Source: Pseudomonas oryzihabitans
Lineage (GTDB): Bacteria > Pseudomonadota > Gammaproteobacteria > Pseudomonadales > Pseudomonadaceae
Length of the DNA stretch: 64,000 bases
Direction: 5' to 3'
Assembly: GCF_001518815.1 (NCBI RefSeq)
Contig: NZ_CP013987.1
Coordinates: forward strand, 4,548,501-4,612,500
Shown here: positions 44,988 through 54,519 of the stretch, piece after piece
Layout of the letters: every line of letters starts with the position of its first letter
Numbering within the stretch: position 1 is the stretch's first letter
Notes under the pieces: generated by a model
Seen by the model: the letters and a program-made list of their open reading frames with translations, nothing else
Databases searched by the model: none
What the model was told of the DNA's origin: nothing
Translations under genes and position numbers: made by a program

Positions 44988-45025
44988 CTTGCCGTCATGC
45001 CGGTTACCGCCGCGCATGACGGCAA
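44988..45025 (+). terminator. Strong hairpin terminator between the EPS and pel operons
   Basis: A perfect 12-bp stem (TTGCCGTCATGC 44988-44999 and GCATGACGGCAA 45014-45025) with a 14-nt loop, followed by TTTCTC. It begins 10 bp after the wza stop. The remaining 230 bp up to pelA are AT-richer and should hold the pel promoter. No clear FleQ-box match was seen. Confidence 0.75.
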
Positions 45026-45253
45026 TTTCTCTGACTTTTCGCTCCACCCCTCTCTTATCCCCGCCTCATACCCTCTTTATTCTTCCCGCCTGAAAACCTC
45101 TAGCTAGACGATTTTCCAGGCAGGGCATTACTTATCTCGATACCTATTTATCCCGGTTTTACTGCCACTCAGCTTGGCAGCGACAGTTTTTCGTCACGCT
45201 TTTGCGTAATGTAGCTACCCTGATAGCGAAGTCGGCTCGTGTAAGGACTGGGT

Positions 45254-48064
45254 GTGGCGTCAGGCAAGGCAACAAGGGCGGTGCCCCGCTTCGGTGGGTG
45301 GCGCAAGCTGACAATGTGGTTGTTGGGCTATCTGTCCTTCATGGGCACGGCCCTGGCTGCGCCAGCCAGCGTGGCTTTCTGGTACGCGGAAAAACCACCG
45401 ATCTCCGAACTGGCCCAGTTCGACTGGGTAGTCCTAGAACCCGGGCACGCCGGCGCTGACGATGTCCGCACCCTGCGGGAAGCCGGCGCCCAGCCATTCG
45501 CCTACCTGTCCATCGGTGAGTTCGCCGGAGACGCCGCCGCGCTGCAAAAGGCTGGCCTCAGTGCCGGCGCCAGTCCGGTGGCCAACAAGGCCTGGGGGAG
45601 CCAGGTGATGGATCTGGCCTCTCCGGTCTGGCGGAATCATCTGCTCGGGCGGGCCGCCGAGCTGGCCAAGGCCGGCTATACCGGACTCTTTCTGGATACC
45701 CTCGACAGCTTTCAGCTGGTCGCGGAAGACCAGCGGGACGCTCAGCGGCTGGCGTTGAAAAGCCTGCTCGCCGAGCTGCATCGCCGCCAGCCCGCACTCA
45801 AGCTGTTCTTCAATCGCGGCTTCGAGGTGCAACCGGAACTGCCAGGCGTTGCCGCGGCCATGGCGATGGAGTCCATCTATGCAGGCTGGGATGCGGGCAA
45901 GAAGGTCTATCGTCCGGTCAGCGCCCAGGATCGCGAGTGGCTCAAGCCGCGAATCGAGGCGGCCCGCAGTGCTGGTATCCCGGTCATCGCCATTGAATAC
46001 CTGCCGCCGGAGCAGCGCGACGAGGCTCGACAGCTGGCCAAGCGGCTGCGCGACGAAGGGTACGTGCCCTACATCACCACCCCCGATCTCAATACCCTGG
46101 GCATCAGCTCGGTCGCCCTGCAGCCACGGCGCCTGGCGCTGCTCTACGACGGTCGCGAAGGCGCCCTGCGGCAATCGGCGGTGCACCGCTTCCTGGGCAG
46201 CGCTCTGGAATATCAGGGCTATCGACTGGACTATTTCGACGCCTCCAAGCCGCTACCGGCCACCTGGCCCAGTGCCCTCTACGCTGGCGTGGTGGTCTGG
46301 ATGACCAGTGGCCCGCCGACCGACTCGCGGGCCTTCAGCGACTGGATCAGCCAGCGCCTGGACGAAAAGACGCCGCTGCTGATTCTTGGTGGATTGCCGC
46401 TGGACAACGAAGCCCTGCTCAAGCGGCTGGGCCTGGGTGTCAGTCGCAAGCCCCTGCCCGACAACCTGACGCTGAAGGTGGCGGACCCTGCCCTCGCCGG
46501 CAACTTCGAGGCGCCGGTCAAGTTGCGGACCCGTGGCCTGCCCGCCGTGCAGACGCTGCCGGGCGGACCGACCCCGGTCGTCACCCTCGCCGGCCAGGGT
46601 GAGAGCTTCGTGCCCATGGGTGTGGCCAGCTGGGGCGGTTTCGCCTTCACTCCCTACGTGATGGAAGATGGCCCCGAAGCCAGTCGCTGGATCATCGACC
46701 CCTTCGTCTTCACCGCCAAGGCGCTGCAGCTCCCCCCCCTGCCGGTGCCCGACCCGACCACGGAAAACGGCCGCCGGATCGCCACGGTGCATATCGACGG
46801 TGACGCCTTCCCGTCCAAGGCCGAAGTACCCGGCGCGCCCTATGCCGGTCAGATCGTGCTGGAGCGGTTCATCCAGCCGCATCCCTTTCTGACCTCGGCG
46901 TCGATCATCGAGGGCGAGGTCGGCCCCAAGGGCCGCTACCCGGAGCTGACCGCACAGCTGGAGCCCATCGCCCGTCGACTGTTCGCCGATCCCAAGGTGG
47001 AGGTGGCCACCCATACCTTCAGCCACCCGTTCTTCTGGCAACCGGCGGTCTCCGAGCAGAGCGAGAACTTCGAAGCCCAGTACGGCTACATGATGCAGAT
47101 CCCCGGCTACGACAAGATCGATTTCACCCGGGAGATCGTCGGTTCGACGCGCTACATCAACGAACGGCTGACCACGCCGCAGAAGCCGGTGAAGATGGTG
47201 TTCTGGTCCGGTGATGCCCAGCCGGACGCCGCCACCCTCAAGCTCGCCTACGACAATGGCCTGCTCAACGTGAACGGCGGCAACTCGCACATCACCCGCG
47301 CCCAGCCTTCGGTGAGTGGACTCTATCCCTTCATCCGCCCCACACCGGGCGGCTTGCAGTTCTATGCGCCCATCATCAACGAGAACGTCTACACCAACCT
47401 CTGGCGCGGCCCCTATTACGGCTTTCGCGATCTGCTCTATACCTTCGAACGTACCGAACACCCGCGGCGGCTGCGCGGCCTGAACCTCTACTATCACTTC
47501 TACTCGGGTACCAAGCAGGCGTCGCTCAAGGTCATGGAAGAGATCTACCAGGGCATGGCCGCCGAGCGACCGCTGTCCCTTTGGATGAGCGACTACCTGC
47601 GTCGGCTGCATGGCTTCTACACCGCCAGCCTGGCCCGGGAGGCCGACGGCAGCTGGTCGATCAAGGCCCTCGACGGTCTGCGCACCCTGCGCCTGGATCC
47701 GCGCCTGGGCTGGCCGGATCTGCAGCGCTCCCAGGGCATCGCCGGCGTACACGACCTGCCGCAGGGGCGCTATGTCCATCTGAGCGGCGATCAGGCGCGA
47801 CTGGTGTTGCGCGACAGTCGCGACCCCACCCCCGCCCTCGAAGAGGCCAACATCCCGCTGCAGCGCTGGGACTACCTGTCGCCGACCCGGATCCGCTTCG
47901 CCTTCGCCGGGCAGTTCCCGCTGGAGCTGACGCTACGGGCGGCGTCGACCTGCGAGGTCCGCGTCGGTCGCGAGCGCTACAAGGGCCAGCCGGGACAGGC
48001 TGGCCTCTGGACGTTCAAACTTCCGCTAACACGAGTGAGTGACGGTGAGATCGTCTGCGGCTAA
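45254..48064 (+). CDS. pelA: PelA, periplasmic Pel hydrolase/deacetylase
   Basis: 936 aa. Deacetylates and processes the Pel polymer (GalNAc/GalN-rich) in the periplasm. Seen: signal-anchor (LTMWLLGYLSFMGTALAAPAS), an N-terminal GH114-like hydrolase domain (about 40-300; SIGEFAGD, GLFLDTLDSF, MAMESIYAGW), a middle reductase-like domain, and the CE18 deacetylase with metal-site HIDGDAFPS (about 511) and THTFSHPF (about 585). The C-terminal beta domain follows. The start is GTG 45254 behind AAGGA; ATG 45314 is an alternative. It overlaps pelB by 26 nt. Confidence 0.95.
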   Translation: MASGKATRAVPRFGGWRKLTMWLLGYLSFMGTALAAPASVAFWYAEKPPISELAQFDWVVLEPGHAGADDVRTLREAGAQPFAYLSIGEFAGDAAALQKAGLSAGASPVANKAWGSQVMDLASPVWRNHLLGRAAELAKAGYTGLFLDTLDSFQLVAEDQRDAQRLALKSLLAELHRRQPALKLFFNRGFEVQPELPGVAAAMAMESIYAGWDAGKKVYRPVSAQDREWLKPRIEAARSAGIPVIAIEYLPPEQRDEARQLAKRLRDEGYVPYITTPDLNTLGISSVALQPRRLALLYDGREGALRQSAVHRFLGSALEYQGYRLDYFDASKPLPATWPSALYAGVVVWMTSGPPTDSRAFSDWISQRLDEKTPLLILGGLPLDNEALLKRLGLGVSRKPLPDNLTLKVADPALAGNFEAPVKLRTRGLPAVQTLPGGPTPVVTLAGQGESFVPMGVASWGGFAFTPYVMEDGPEASRWIIDPFVFTAKALQLPPLPVPDPTTENGRRIATVHIDGDAFPSKAEVPGAPYAGQIVLERFIQPHPFLTSASIIEGEVGPKGRYPELTAQLEPIARRLFADPKVEVATHTFSHPFFWQPAVSEQSENFEAQYGYMMQIPGYDKIDFTREIVGSTRYINERLTTPQKPVKMVFWSGDAQPDAATLKLAYDNGLLNVNGGNSHITRAQPSVSGLYPFIRPTPGGLQFYAPIINENVYTNLWRGPYYGFRDLLYTFERTEHPRRLRGLNLYYHFYSGTKQASLKVMEEIYQGMAAERPLSLWMSDYLRRLHGFYTASLAREADGSWSIKALDGLRTLRLDPRLGWPDLQRSQGIAGVHDLPQGRYVHLSGDQARLVLRDSRDPTPALEEANIPLQRWDYLSPTRIRFAFAGQFPLELTLRAASTCEVRVGRERYKGQPGQAGLWTFKLPLTRVSDGEIVCG

Positions 48065-51000
48065 GAAAACCCGACTCCTGAGTGGTTGGACACTGCTGGG
48101 GCTCGCGCTCATCACCGCGGTGGTGCTGGTGCTGACCTTTCATGGCAAACAGGTGTTCCTGCCCGGCGAAGAACCGGCGGACCAGGTGTCCATCAGCTAC
48201 GCCCAGGTGCTGCTCAAGGCGACCCCGGAGGACACCGGGCTGCGCATGAAACTGATCGACCAGCTGATCGCCCTGGGTCGCATCGACGAGGCGCGTCGCC
48301 AGCTGCAGCTGTTGCCGCAGCCCCTGGCCTCGACGCCCTTCTATGCGCTGGAACTGGACATTCTCCAGGCGGAATCCCAGCCGCAGGGTCTGGGCGAAGC
48401 CGATCGCGAGCGCCTGGCGCAACGGCTGAGCGCTCTGGATGTGGCGACCCTGAGCATGCCTCAGCTGCAACGGGTGGCCGAACGCGCCTTGCAGCTGGCC
48501 GACCCGGCCACGGCGGCGCAGCGTTACGTCGAACTGGCCCGGCGCGATCCGCCGCGCCGCCAGCAGTGGCTGGAGCAGGCGGCGCGCTGGAGTCTGGCCG
48601 GTGGCCGTCAACAGGAGGCCGCGCGTCTCTATCTGCGCCTGGCCGACCTGGCCACGTCGGCCGAGCAGCGCCAGGGCTATCGGCACCAGGCGTTCGATGC
48701 CTGGCTCGCCGCCGGCCAGGGCGCCGAAGCCGCCGCTCTACTGGAGCAGGAGCTGCCGCGACTGCAACCCGACGCCAGTGGCCTGGCCTGGCTGCAAGCC
48801 GGGGTCGCCGCCGCCCAGGGCAGCGGCCGCCTGGACCTGGCCCAGCGGCTCATCGACCGCTGGCGCGAGTGGCAACCGGACGACCCCGCCGCGCTGGAGG
48901 CCGCCTATCGACTGGCTCTGGCGCGCGGCGAAACCGAGCGCGCCTGGGAAGAAGGTCAGCAGCTGCTGGCGCTGCGTCCCGACGACGAAGAACTGCTCGC
49001 TCAGCTGGCCCAGCTGGGCGAATGGACCGATCATGTGGACGAAGCCCTCGATCTCTGGTTGCGCCTGCTCGCCCGCCAGGACGACCCGGCCCGGCGCGAC
49101 CATGCCTGGAAGCTGGCCGCCCGAGCCTTTCGTTTCGATGCCGTGGTCGAGCTGCTGGACGTAGCCTCGCAGGAGCGCCAGCTGGATAAGACCGAACTGG
49201 ATGCCCTGATCTTCGCCTACGAATCCCTGGGCGATCCCGCGGCCGAGGAAAACTGGCTGCGCGGCTACCTAAAACGTCAGCCGAAACAGCGCCTGGCCTG
49301 GGAGCGCCTGCAGCAGCTGTTGGCCCGTACCGAACAGGGCGAGGCCGAAGTGGCGGCCTGGGCCGCCTTCGGCAAGCGCTTCCCGCTGACCAATGCGGAG
49401 TATCTCGCCTGGGCCGGCACCCTCTGGAAGTTGTTCAAGCCGGAGGAGGCCTGGGCCGTGCTCGAACACCTGCCGGCCAAGCAGCGGCAGGGCGACGACT
49501 ACTGGCGCCTGCGCGCGGAACTGGCCTGGGAACTGGAGCGCGATAGCGAAGCCCAGTTGGCCTTCGAGCGCCTGGCTGCGAGTAGCAAGGGACTTGCAGC
49601 GACCGACGAGGATCGGCTGCTGGAGATCTACCAGCGTACGGCACCGCGCAAGGCGTTGGCGCTGCTGGAAAAGAGCTGGGAGAAGCACAGGAACCAGGAG
49701 CGCCTGACCCAGGCGCTGCAATGGGCCGAGCAACTCAAGGACACCGCGGCGCTGGAGCGCCTGCTGGCCAGTGCGGCGCGCGAGCCGGCTTCTGCCAACA
49801 ATCCCGCGGTCTGGCTGGCGCGGTCAGGTCTCGACTTCCAGCGCGGCCGGATCAGTCAAGCCGAAGAAGGTTATCGGCAGGCGCTGCAACGTTTCCCGGA
49901 CGACGACCGATTCCGCGAACGCCTGCTGTGGCTGCTCATCGACCAGAATCGCCAGACCGAGCTGGCGACGTTCCTACGCGACTGGAAGGGTCGAGCCCGT
50001 GACAGCGACGTACTCTGGCTGCCCTTCGGCAGTGGCCTGGTGCTGCTGGGTGAAGCAGAGGAAGCTCTCAGCTGGTATCGCCGCTATCTGGACGCCCATC
50101 CCCAGGACTGGCTGGTCCAGGCGGCCTATGCCGACGCCCTGGACGCCGCCGGCCACCAGGACGCGGCGCTGCGTCTGCGCAAGGCGGTGACGCCGCATCT
50201 CGCCAACGACGAAGTGCCGCCCACTCCCGAGCGCTATGCCACCTACCTGCGGCTGCTGTCCAGCCTGCGCGGCCCCCAGGCGGCCCTGGCCCAGGCGCGC
50301 GCCTGGCAGGACGGCTCGCCGAGCATGCTGCAGCTGTGGTTCGACCAATGGCTCGACGCCCTCAGCCAGAACAACGACGACGGCCTCAAGGGCGAATGGC
50401 TGGCCTGGGCCAAGAGCCGTGGCCTGAAGGTCCGTCAGTACGAGCAGCTGCAAGAGGTGCTGCGCCGGCAGAATCGTGGCGAGCTGGAAAAATTGCTGGC
50501 GGCGGGTGATCTGGATCCGGCGCAACGCGTCGAGGTGCTGCAGCGTCTCGGCCACGCTGGCGATGCCCAGGCAGCGGCGCTGACGGCCGCCGGTGACGAG
50601 CCGCCTGAGGTCATCCAGCGGCAGCTGCTGCGCCAGGCCACCGAACAGGCCGAGCGCACCCCCAATGGGGTCCAGGCCGGCTGGGAACGGCGCGACTATG
50701 GCGGCCTCGTCGAACAGGGCGCCGAGGTACGCGCAGCCCGCCGCCTCGCCGATGACGTCTATGCCGATGTCCAGCTCAAGCAGAATCGCCTGGAGGGCAA
50801 TGGCCTCAAGTCCGACGCCCTGGGCAACGAGCACCAGATGCTGCTCAAGGTGCTGAAAGACCTGTCCGATGGCGGCCTGGAGACCACCGTGGACGCCAGC
50901 CAGCGTGCCGACAGCAATCGCCTGGGCGTGGGCGTCGCCCGCACCTGGCGTATCGATGGCAACACCGAGATCGAGGCGGCGCTGGACTGGCACCGGCAAC

Positions 51001-51641
51001 CCGACGAGAGCGGCTATCTGCGCGCCCTGGGCCGGCGCGACAGCGTCAGCCTGGCCGGCCGCCACAACCTCACGCCGCGGGACCAGCTGAGCTGGCGGGC
51101 GGCGCACAACCGCTATTCCAGTCGCGATGGCGATGCCCTGGGCAGTGGCTTCGCCTTCAACCTGGAGCTGAGCCATATGATCTTCTTCGAAGGCCCGACC
51201 TGGCAGGTGCGCAGCGGCGTCACCTACCAGCAGAACAAGGCGCGCAGCACCCTGCCCGACAGCGTCACCCGCTACCTGCAGCCCCTGGCCGGCAGCGGCG
51301 AGAACGGCGAGATCACCGTGGCCGACCTGGAGGCGCTGGGCGGCACCCAGCTGCTGCAGGATCGCTATGGTCAGCTCTATGTCGGCAGCAGCTGGCGGCG
51401 CGGTATTCCCGGTTCGCTCAACCGCACCCATCCCCAGTACACCTGGCTGGTGGATACCCTGGTCGGCTGGCAGTGGACCGAGCGCGAATTCAACTACGGT
51501 TTGAATGTCGGCCTGGGCATGGCAGTGCTCGGCGACGACGAACTGGCGTTCACCGCCGGCTACCAGTCCGCACCTCAGGGCAGTGGCGGTCAGGCCGGCA
51601 GCACCCTGGGCATTCAATACAGCAATCGAATCGGCCGCTAG
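48039..51641 (+). CDS. pelB: PelB, TPR scaffold and outer-membrane porin for Pel export
   Basis: 1200 aa. Guides Pel through PelA and across the outer membrane. Seen: one N-terminal TM helix (about 15-36), a long array of TPR-like helices (about 50-800; e.g. LAYARGETERAWEEGQQLLAL-type repeats), and a C-terminal beta-barrel (about 870-1200) with alternating aromatic/polar strands ending in NRIGR. Size equals the P. aeruginosa protein within a few residues. GTG 48039 starts inside the end of pelA. Confidence 0.94.
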   Translation: MTVRSSAAKKTRLLSGWTLLGLALITAVVLVLTFHGKQVFLPGEEPADQVSISYAQVLLKATPEDTGLRMKLIDQLIALGRIDEARRQLQLLPQPLASTPFYALELDILQAESQPQGLGEADRERLAQRLSALDVATLSMPQLQRVAERALQLADPATAAQRYVELARRDPPRRQQWLEQAARWSLAGGRQQEAARLYLRLADLATSAEQRQGYRHQAFDAWLAAGQGAEAAALLEQELPRLQPDASGLAWLQAGVAAAQGSGRLDLAQRLIDRWREWQPDDPAALEAAYRLALARGETERAWEEGQQLLALRPDDEELLAQLAQLGEWTDHVDEALDLWLRLLARQDDPARRDHAWKLAARAFRFDAVVELLDVASQERQLDKTELDALIFAYESLGDPAAEENWLRGYLKRQPKQRLAWERLQQLLARTEQGEAEVAAWAAFGKRFPLTNAEYLAWAGTLWKLFKPEEAWAVLEHLPAKQRQGDDYWRLRAELAWELERDSEAQLAFERLAASSKGLAATDEDRLLEIYQRTAPRKALALLEKSWEKHRNQERLTQALQWAEQLKDTAALERLLASAAREPASANNPAVWLARSGLDFQRGRISQAEEGYRQALQRFPDDDRFRERLLWLLIDQNRQTELATFLRDWKGRARDSDVLWLPFGSGLVLLGEAEEALSWYRRYLDAHPQDWLVQAAYADALDAAGHQDAALRLRKAVTPHLANDEVPPTPERYATYLRLLSSLRGPQAALAQARAWQDGSPSMLQLWFDQWLDALSQNNDDGLKGEWLAWAKSRGLKVRQYEQLQEVLRRQNRGELEKLLAAGDLDPAQRVEVLQRLGHAGDAQAAALTAAGDEPPEVIQRQLLRQATEQAERTPNGVQAGWERRDYGGLVEQGAEVRAARRLADDVYADVQLKQNRLEGNGLKSDALGNEHQMLLKVLKDLSDGGLETTVDASQRADSNRLGVGVARTWRIDGNTEIEAALDWHRQPDESGYLRALGRRDSVSLAGRHNLTPRDQLSWRAAHNRYSSRDGDALGSGFAFNLELSHMIFFEGPTWQVRSGVTYQQNKARSTLPDSVTRYLQPLAGSGENGEITVADLEALGGTQLLQDRYGQLYVGSSWRRGIPGSLNRTHPQYTWLVDTLVGWQWTEREFNYGLNVGLGMAVLGDDELAFTAGYQSAPQGSGGQAGSTLGIQYSNRIGR

Positions 51642-51663
51642 GTCGTTTCAAGGGAGAGACCTC

Positions 51664-52179
51664 ATGAACATCACGCGTCTGCTCGCCGCCAGTGTCGCCA
51701 CCGTGCTACTGGCCGGCTGTTCGAGCTTTACCCGCCCCAGTGGCGAGGCCCTGCCCAAGGATGCGCGCTGGGGCCTGGTGCCGCTGGCCAACTACGCCCA
51801 GGCGCCCATGGCCGGCGATCGCGCGGCACAGATCCTGGTCAGCGTGCTCGGCGAGCGTGGCATCCGCCCGCAGGTCTATGACGATAGCCAGGGTGGCAAT
51901 CCCACCGATGACGAGAAGGCGCGCCAGCGCGCAGCCCTGGACTGGGCGCGCCAGCAGAATCTGCAATACGTGCTCACTGGCAGCGTGGACGAGTGGCAGT
52001 ACAAGAACGGCCTGGACGGCGAACCGGCAGTGGGCGTGACCCTCCAGGTGGTCGAGCCGGCCAGCGGCCGGGTGGTCTGGAGCAACAGCGGCGCGCGCTC
52101 CGGCTGGTCGCGCGAGAGCCTGGCGGCCACCGCGCAGAAGGTCCTGCGCGGCACCGCGCAAGAGCTGCAGCTGCGCTGA
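51664..52179 (+). CDS. pelC: PelC, outer-membrane lipoprotein of the Pel exporter
   Basis: 171 aa. Forms a dodecameric funnel beneath the PelB barrel. Seen: the lipobox in VLLAGCSS, then an acidic alpha/beta domain (WGLVPLANYAQAPMAGDRAAQI, YVLTGSVDEWQYKNGLDGEPAVGV, VWSNSGARSGWSRESLA). AAGGGAGAG lies before the ATG. It starts 22 nt after pelB and ends in TGATG overlapping the pelD start. Confidence 0.94.
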   Translation: MNITRLLAASVATVLLAGCSSFTRPSGEALPKDARWGLVPLANYAQAPMAGDRAAQILVSVLGERGIRPQVYDDSQGGNPTDDEKARQRAALDWARQQNLQYVLTGSVDEWQYKNGLDGEPAVGVTLQVVEPASGRVVWSNSGARSGWSRESLAATAQKVLRGTAQELQLR

Positions 52180-53552
52180 TGGCCCTGCAATCCGTCCACA
52201 AGGACTACACCCTGGCGCCTCGCGCCAGTGGCCGCCTGTCCTGGCTGGAAACCCTGCTGGTCACGGCGGCCGCCCTGGGCCTGGGCTTCTGGCTTGTGCC
52301 GGAAGACCCCTTGATGGTCGGCCTGGCCTTTCCCTGGGTGGTGTTCGCGCCCATCCTCATGGGGGTGCGCTATGGCTTCATGCGCGGCCTGGTAAGCGCC
52401 GCGCTGCTGGTGGTGGCGCTGCTCTACCTGCACCGCCAGGGCTATCCGGCCTACGAAGAGATTCCACCGTCCTTTATCGTCGGCGTGCTGCTCAGTGCCA
52501 TGCTGGTAGGCGAATTCCGCGATCTCTGGGACCGTCGCCTGGAGCGGCTGGACCTGGCCAACGACTATCGCCAGCTGCGCCTGGACGAATTCACCCGCGC
52601 CCACCATCTCTTGCGCATCTCCCATGATCGCCTGGAGCAACGCGTCGCCGGCAACGACCTCAGCCTGCGCAGCTCCCTGCTGGACCTGCGTCGCCAGCTG
52701 CGCGAGGTGCCGCGCGAGCAGGATGCGCTGCAGGCCCTGGCCGAGCCCATCGTCGGCCTGCTGGCCCAGTACGGTTCGTTGCGGGTAGCCGGGCTCTATC
52801 GGGTCGACGGCAACGGCCGAGTGGATCGCCGCGCCCTCGCCAGCCAGGGCGAGATGCCCGGCATCGATCCCGACGACCTGCTGGTGCGCCTGACCCTGGA
52901 GCGCGGCGAGACCCTGAGCATCCGCCAGGCGCTGCTGGAACGCGGCGAGACCCAGCATTCGGCGCTGCAGGCCTGCGTGCCGCTGCTGGATACCGAGGAG
53001 CGGCTGCTGGCGGTGCTAGCCATCGAGCAGATGCCGTTCTTTTCCTTCAATGAGCGCACCCTCAATCTGCTGACCATCCTCGCCGGCCACATCGCCGACC
53101 TGCTGGGCAGCGATCCCCAGGCGCTGGCCCTGGCCGACGATGACGCCCAGCAGTTCTCCCAGCACCTCAAGCGCTCGCTGCGCGATGCCCAGCAGCACGC
53201 GCTGCCCGCCTGCCTGTTCTGCTTCGAGATGACCGAGGCCGACGGTGGCGAACGGGCCTTGGCGCTGCTGGAAGGCAGCCGCCGCGGCCTCGACCTGCAG
53301 CTGCGCCTGACCAATCAGGCTGGCCACCCCTGCCTGCTGGTGCTCCTGCCGCTGACCTCCTCCGATGGCCTGGAAGGCTATCGCCGCCGCCTGCGCCAGC
53401 TGCTGGCCGAGCGCCATGGTCAGGACAGCACCCTGGAAAGCCTGGGCGTGCGCAGCCATGAACACGAGCTGCTGCCCAAGACCCGCGCCCAGGAGTTGCG
53501 CGTCTTCCTGTTCAACGAGTGTGGTCTGCATGAACAGCAAGTGGCTGTTTAG
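52179..53552 (+). CDS. pelD: PelD, c-di-GMP receptor of the Pel synthase
   Basis: 457 aa. Inner-membrane activator of PelF. Seen: four N-terminal TM helices (about 20-115), a coiled coil (LERLDLANDYRQLRLDEFTRAHHLL), a GAF domain (about 170-310), and a degenerate GGDEF domain that has lost the catalytic GG(D/E)EF but keeps the inhibitory-site R369-G-L-D372 (RxxD). The position is almost the same as the R367/D370 that binds c-di-GMP in P. aeruginosa. This implies that Pel production is turned on by c-di-GMP after translation. Confidence 0.95.
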   Translation: MALQSVHKDYTLAPRASGRLSWLETLLVTAAALGLGFWLVPEDPLMVGLAFPWVVFAPILMGVRYGFMRGLVSAALLVVALLYLHRQGYPAYEEIPPSFIVGVLLSAMLVGEFRDLWDRRLERLDLANDYRQLRLDEFTRAHHLLRISHDRLEQRVAGNDLSLRSSLLDLRRQLREVPREQDALQALAEPIVGLLAQYGSLRVAGLYRVDGNGRVDRRALASQGEMPGIDPDDLLVRLTLERGETLSIRQALLERGETQHSALQACVPLLDTEERLLAVLAIEQMPFFSFNERTLNLLTILAGHIADLLGSDPQALALADDDAQQFSQHLKRSLRDAQQHALPACLFCFEMTEADGGERALALLEGSRRGLDLQLRLTNQAGHPCLLVLLPLTSSDGLEGYRRRLRQLLAERHGQDSTLESLGVRSHEHELLPKTRAQELRVFLFNECGLHEQQVAV

Positions 53553-54519
53553 CGGCGCCTTCGCCTTCGAGGCCAGCAGCTGGGCGCTGCTGTTCGCCAA
53601 CCTGCCGGTGGCGGCGGCCGCCCTGGCCTTCGCCACCGCCCATGCCGCCGGCAGCGCCCTGCTGGCAGGCGGTGCCTGGCTGCTGCTGCCCAAGCGCTAC
53701 CAGCGACCGCTGCCCTGGAGTCCGCTTTTTCTTTTCGCCCTGGCCTTCTTCATTCCGCTGCTGGGCGCGGCCGGGGTGATCGCCGCGGTCTTCCCGGCGC
53801 TCTATCTGCCGCGCAAGCATCGCGAGATCGCCTGGGAGGCGCGCAGCATGCCCAATCTGCCGTTCCGCCCGCTGGAGCGACGCGAGGAGATGCTGTTCAG
53901 CGACGGCGGTCTGCAGGACGTCCTGCGTCATGCGCCCAGTACCGACAAACGCCTGACCGCCCTCTTCGCCACTCGCCGCATGCCCGGACGCGATGCCATC
54001 CCCATCCTCAAGCTGGCCCTGCGCGATCCAGCCGACGACGTGCGGCTGCTCGCCTATTCGATGCTCGACCAGCAGGAAAGCCAGATCAACCAGCGCATCG
54101 AGACCCAACTCGGCGAACTGGCCACGACCCCGGCCGAGCGCCAGCCGGCGCTGCACGGCACCCTTGCCCGTGGCTACTGGGAGCTGGCCTATCTGGGCCT
54201 GGCCCAGGGCAGCGTCCTGCGCCACGTGCTGGGTCAGGCGCGCGAGCACATCGAGCTGGCCCTGGCCGGTGAAGAAAACGAAGAACTGCGCATCCTGGCC
54301 GGCCGCATCGCCCTGGAGCAGGGCGAGCCCGAGCGCGCCCTGGAATTCTTCCAGGCGGCCGAGGCGGCTGGGGTACCGACCGCCCAGCTGGCGCCCTTCC
54401 GCGCCGAAATCGCCTTTTTGCGCCGCGACTACGCGGTCATCCCGGCGCTGCTCGACAGCCTGCCGGCAGATCTGAAGAAGCGGCCGCCGTTCGCCGCGCT
54501 GGTGAAGTACTGGTTATGA
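53530..54519 (+). CDS. pelE: PelE, inner-membrane TPR protein
   Basis: 329 aa, the usual family length. Seen: two N-terminal TM helices (about 20-50 and 64-95) and a cytoplasmic TPR-like domain (HIELALAGEENEELRILAGRIALEQGEPERALEFF). Interacts with PelD in the synthase complex. The ATG is inside the end of pelD (23-nt overlap), with only a weak ribosome binding site, so it is probably coupled. It overlaps pelF by ATGA. Confidence 0.93.
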   Translation: MNSKWLFSGAFAFEASSWALLFANLPVAAAALAFATAHAAGSALLAGGAWLLLPKRYQRPLPWSPLFLFALAFFIPLLGAAGVIAAVFPALYLPRKHREIAWEARSMPNLPFRPLERREEMLFSDGGLQDVLRHAPSTDKRLTALFATRRMPGRDAIPILKLALRDPADDVRLLAYSMLDQQESQINQRIETQLGELATTPAERQPALHGTLARGYWELAYLGLAQGSVLRHVLGQAREHIELALAGEENEELRILAGRIALEQGEPERALEFFQAAEAAGVPTAQLAPFRAEIAFLRRDYAVIPALLDSLPADLKKRPPFAALVKYWL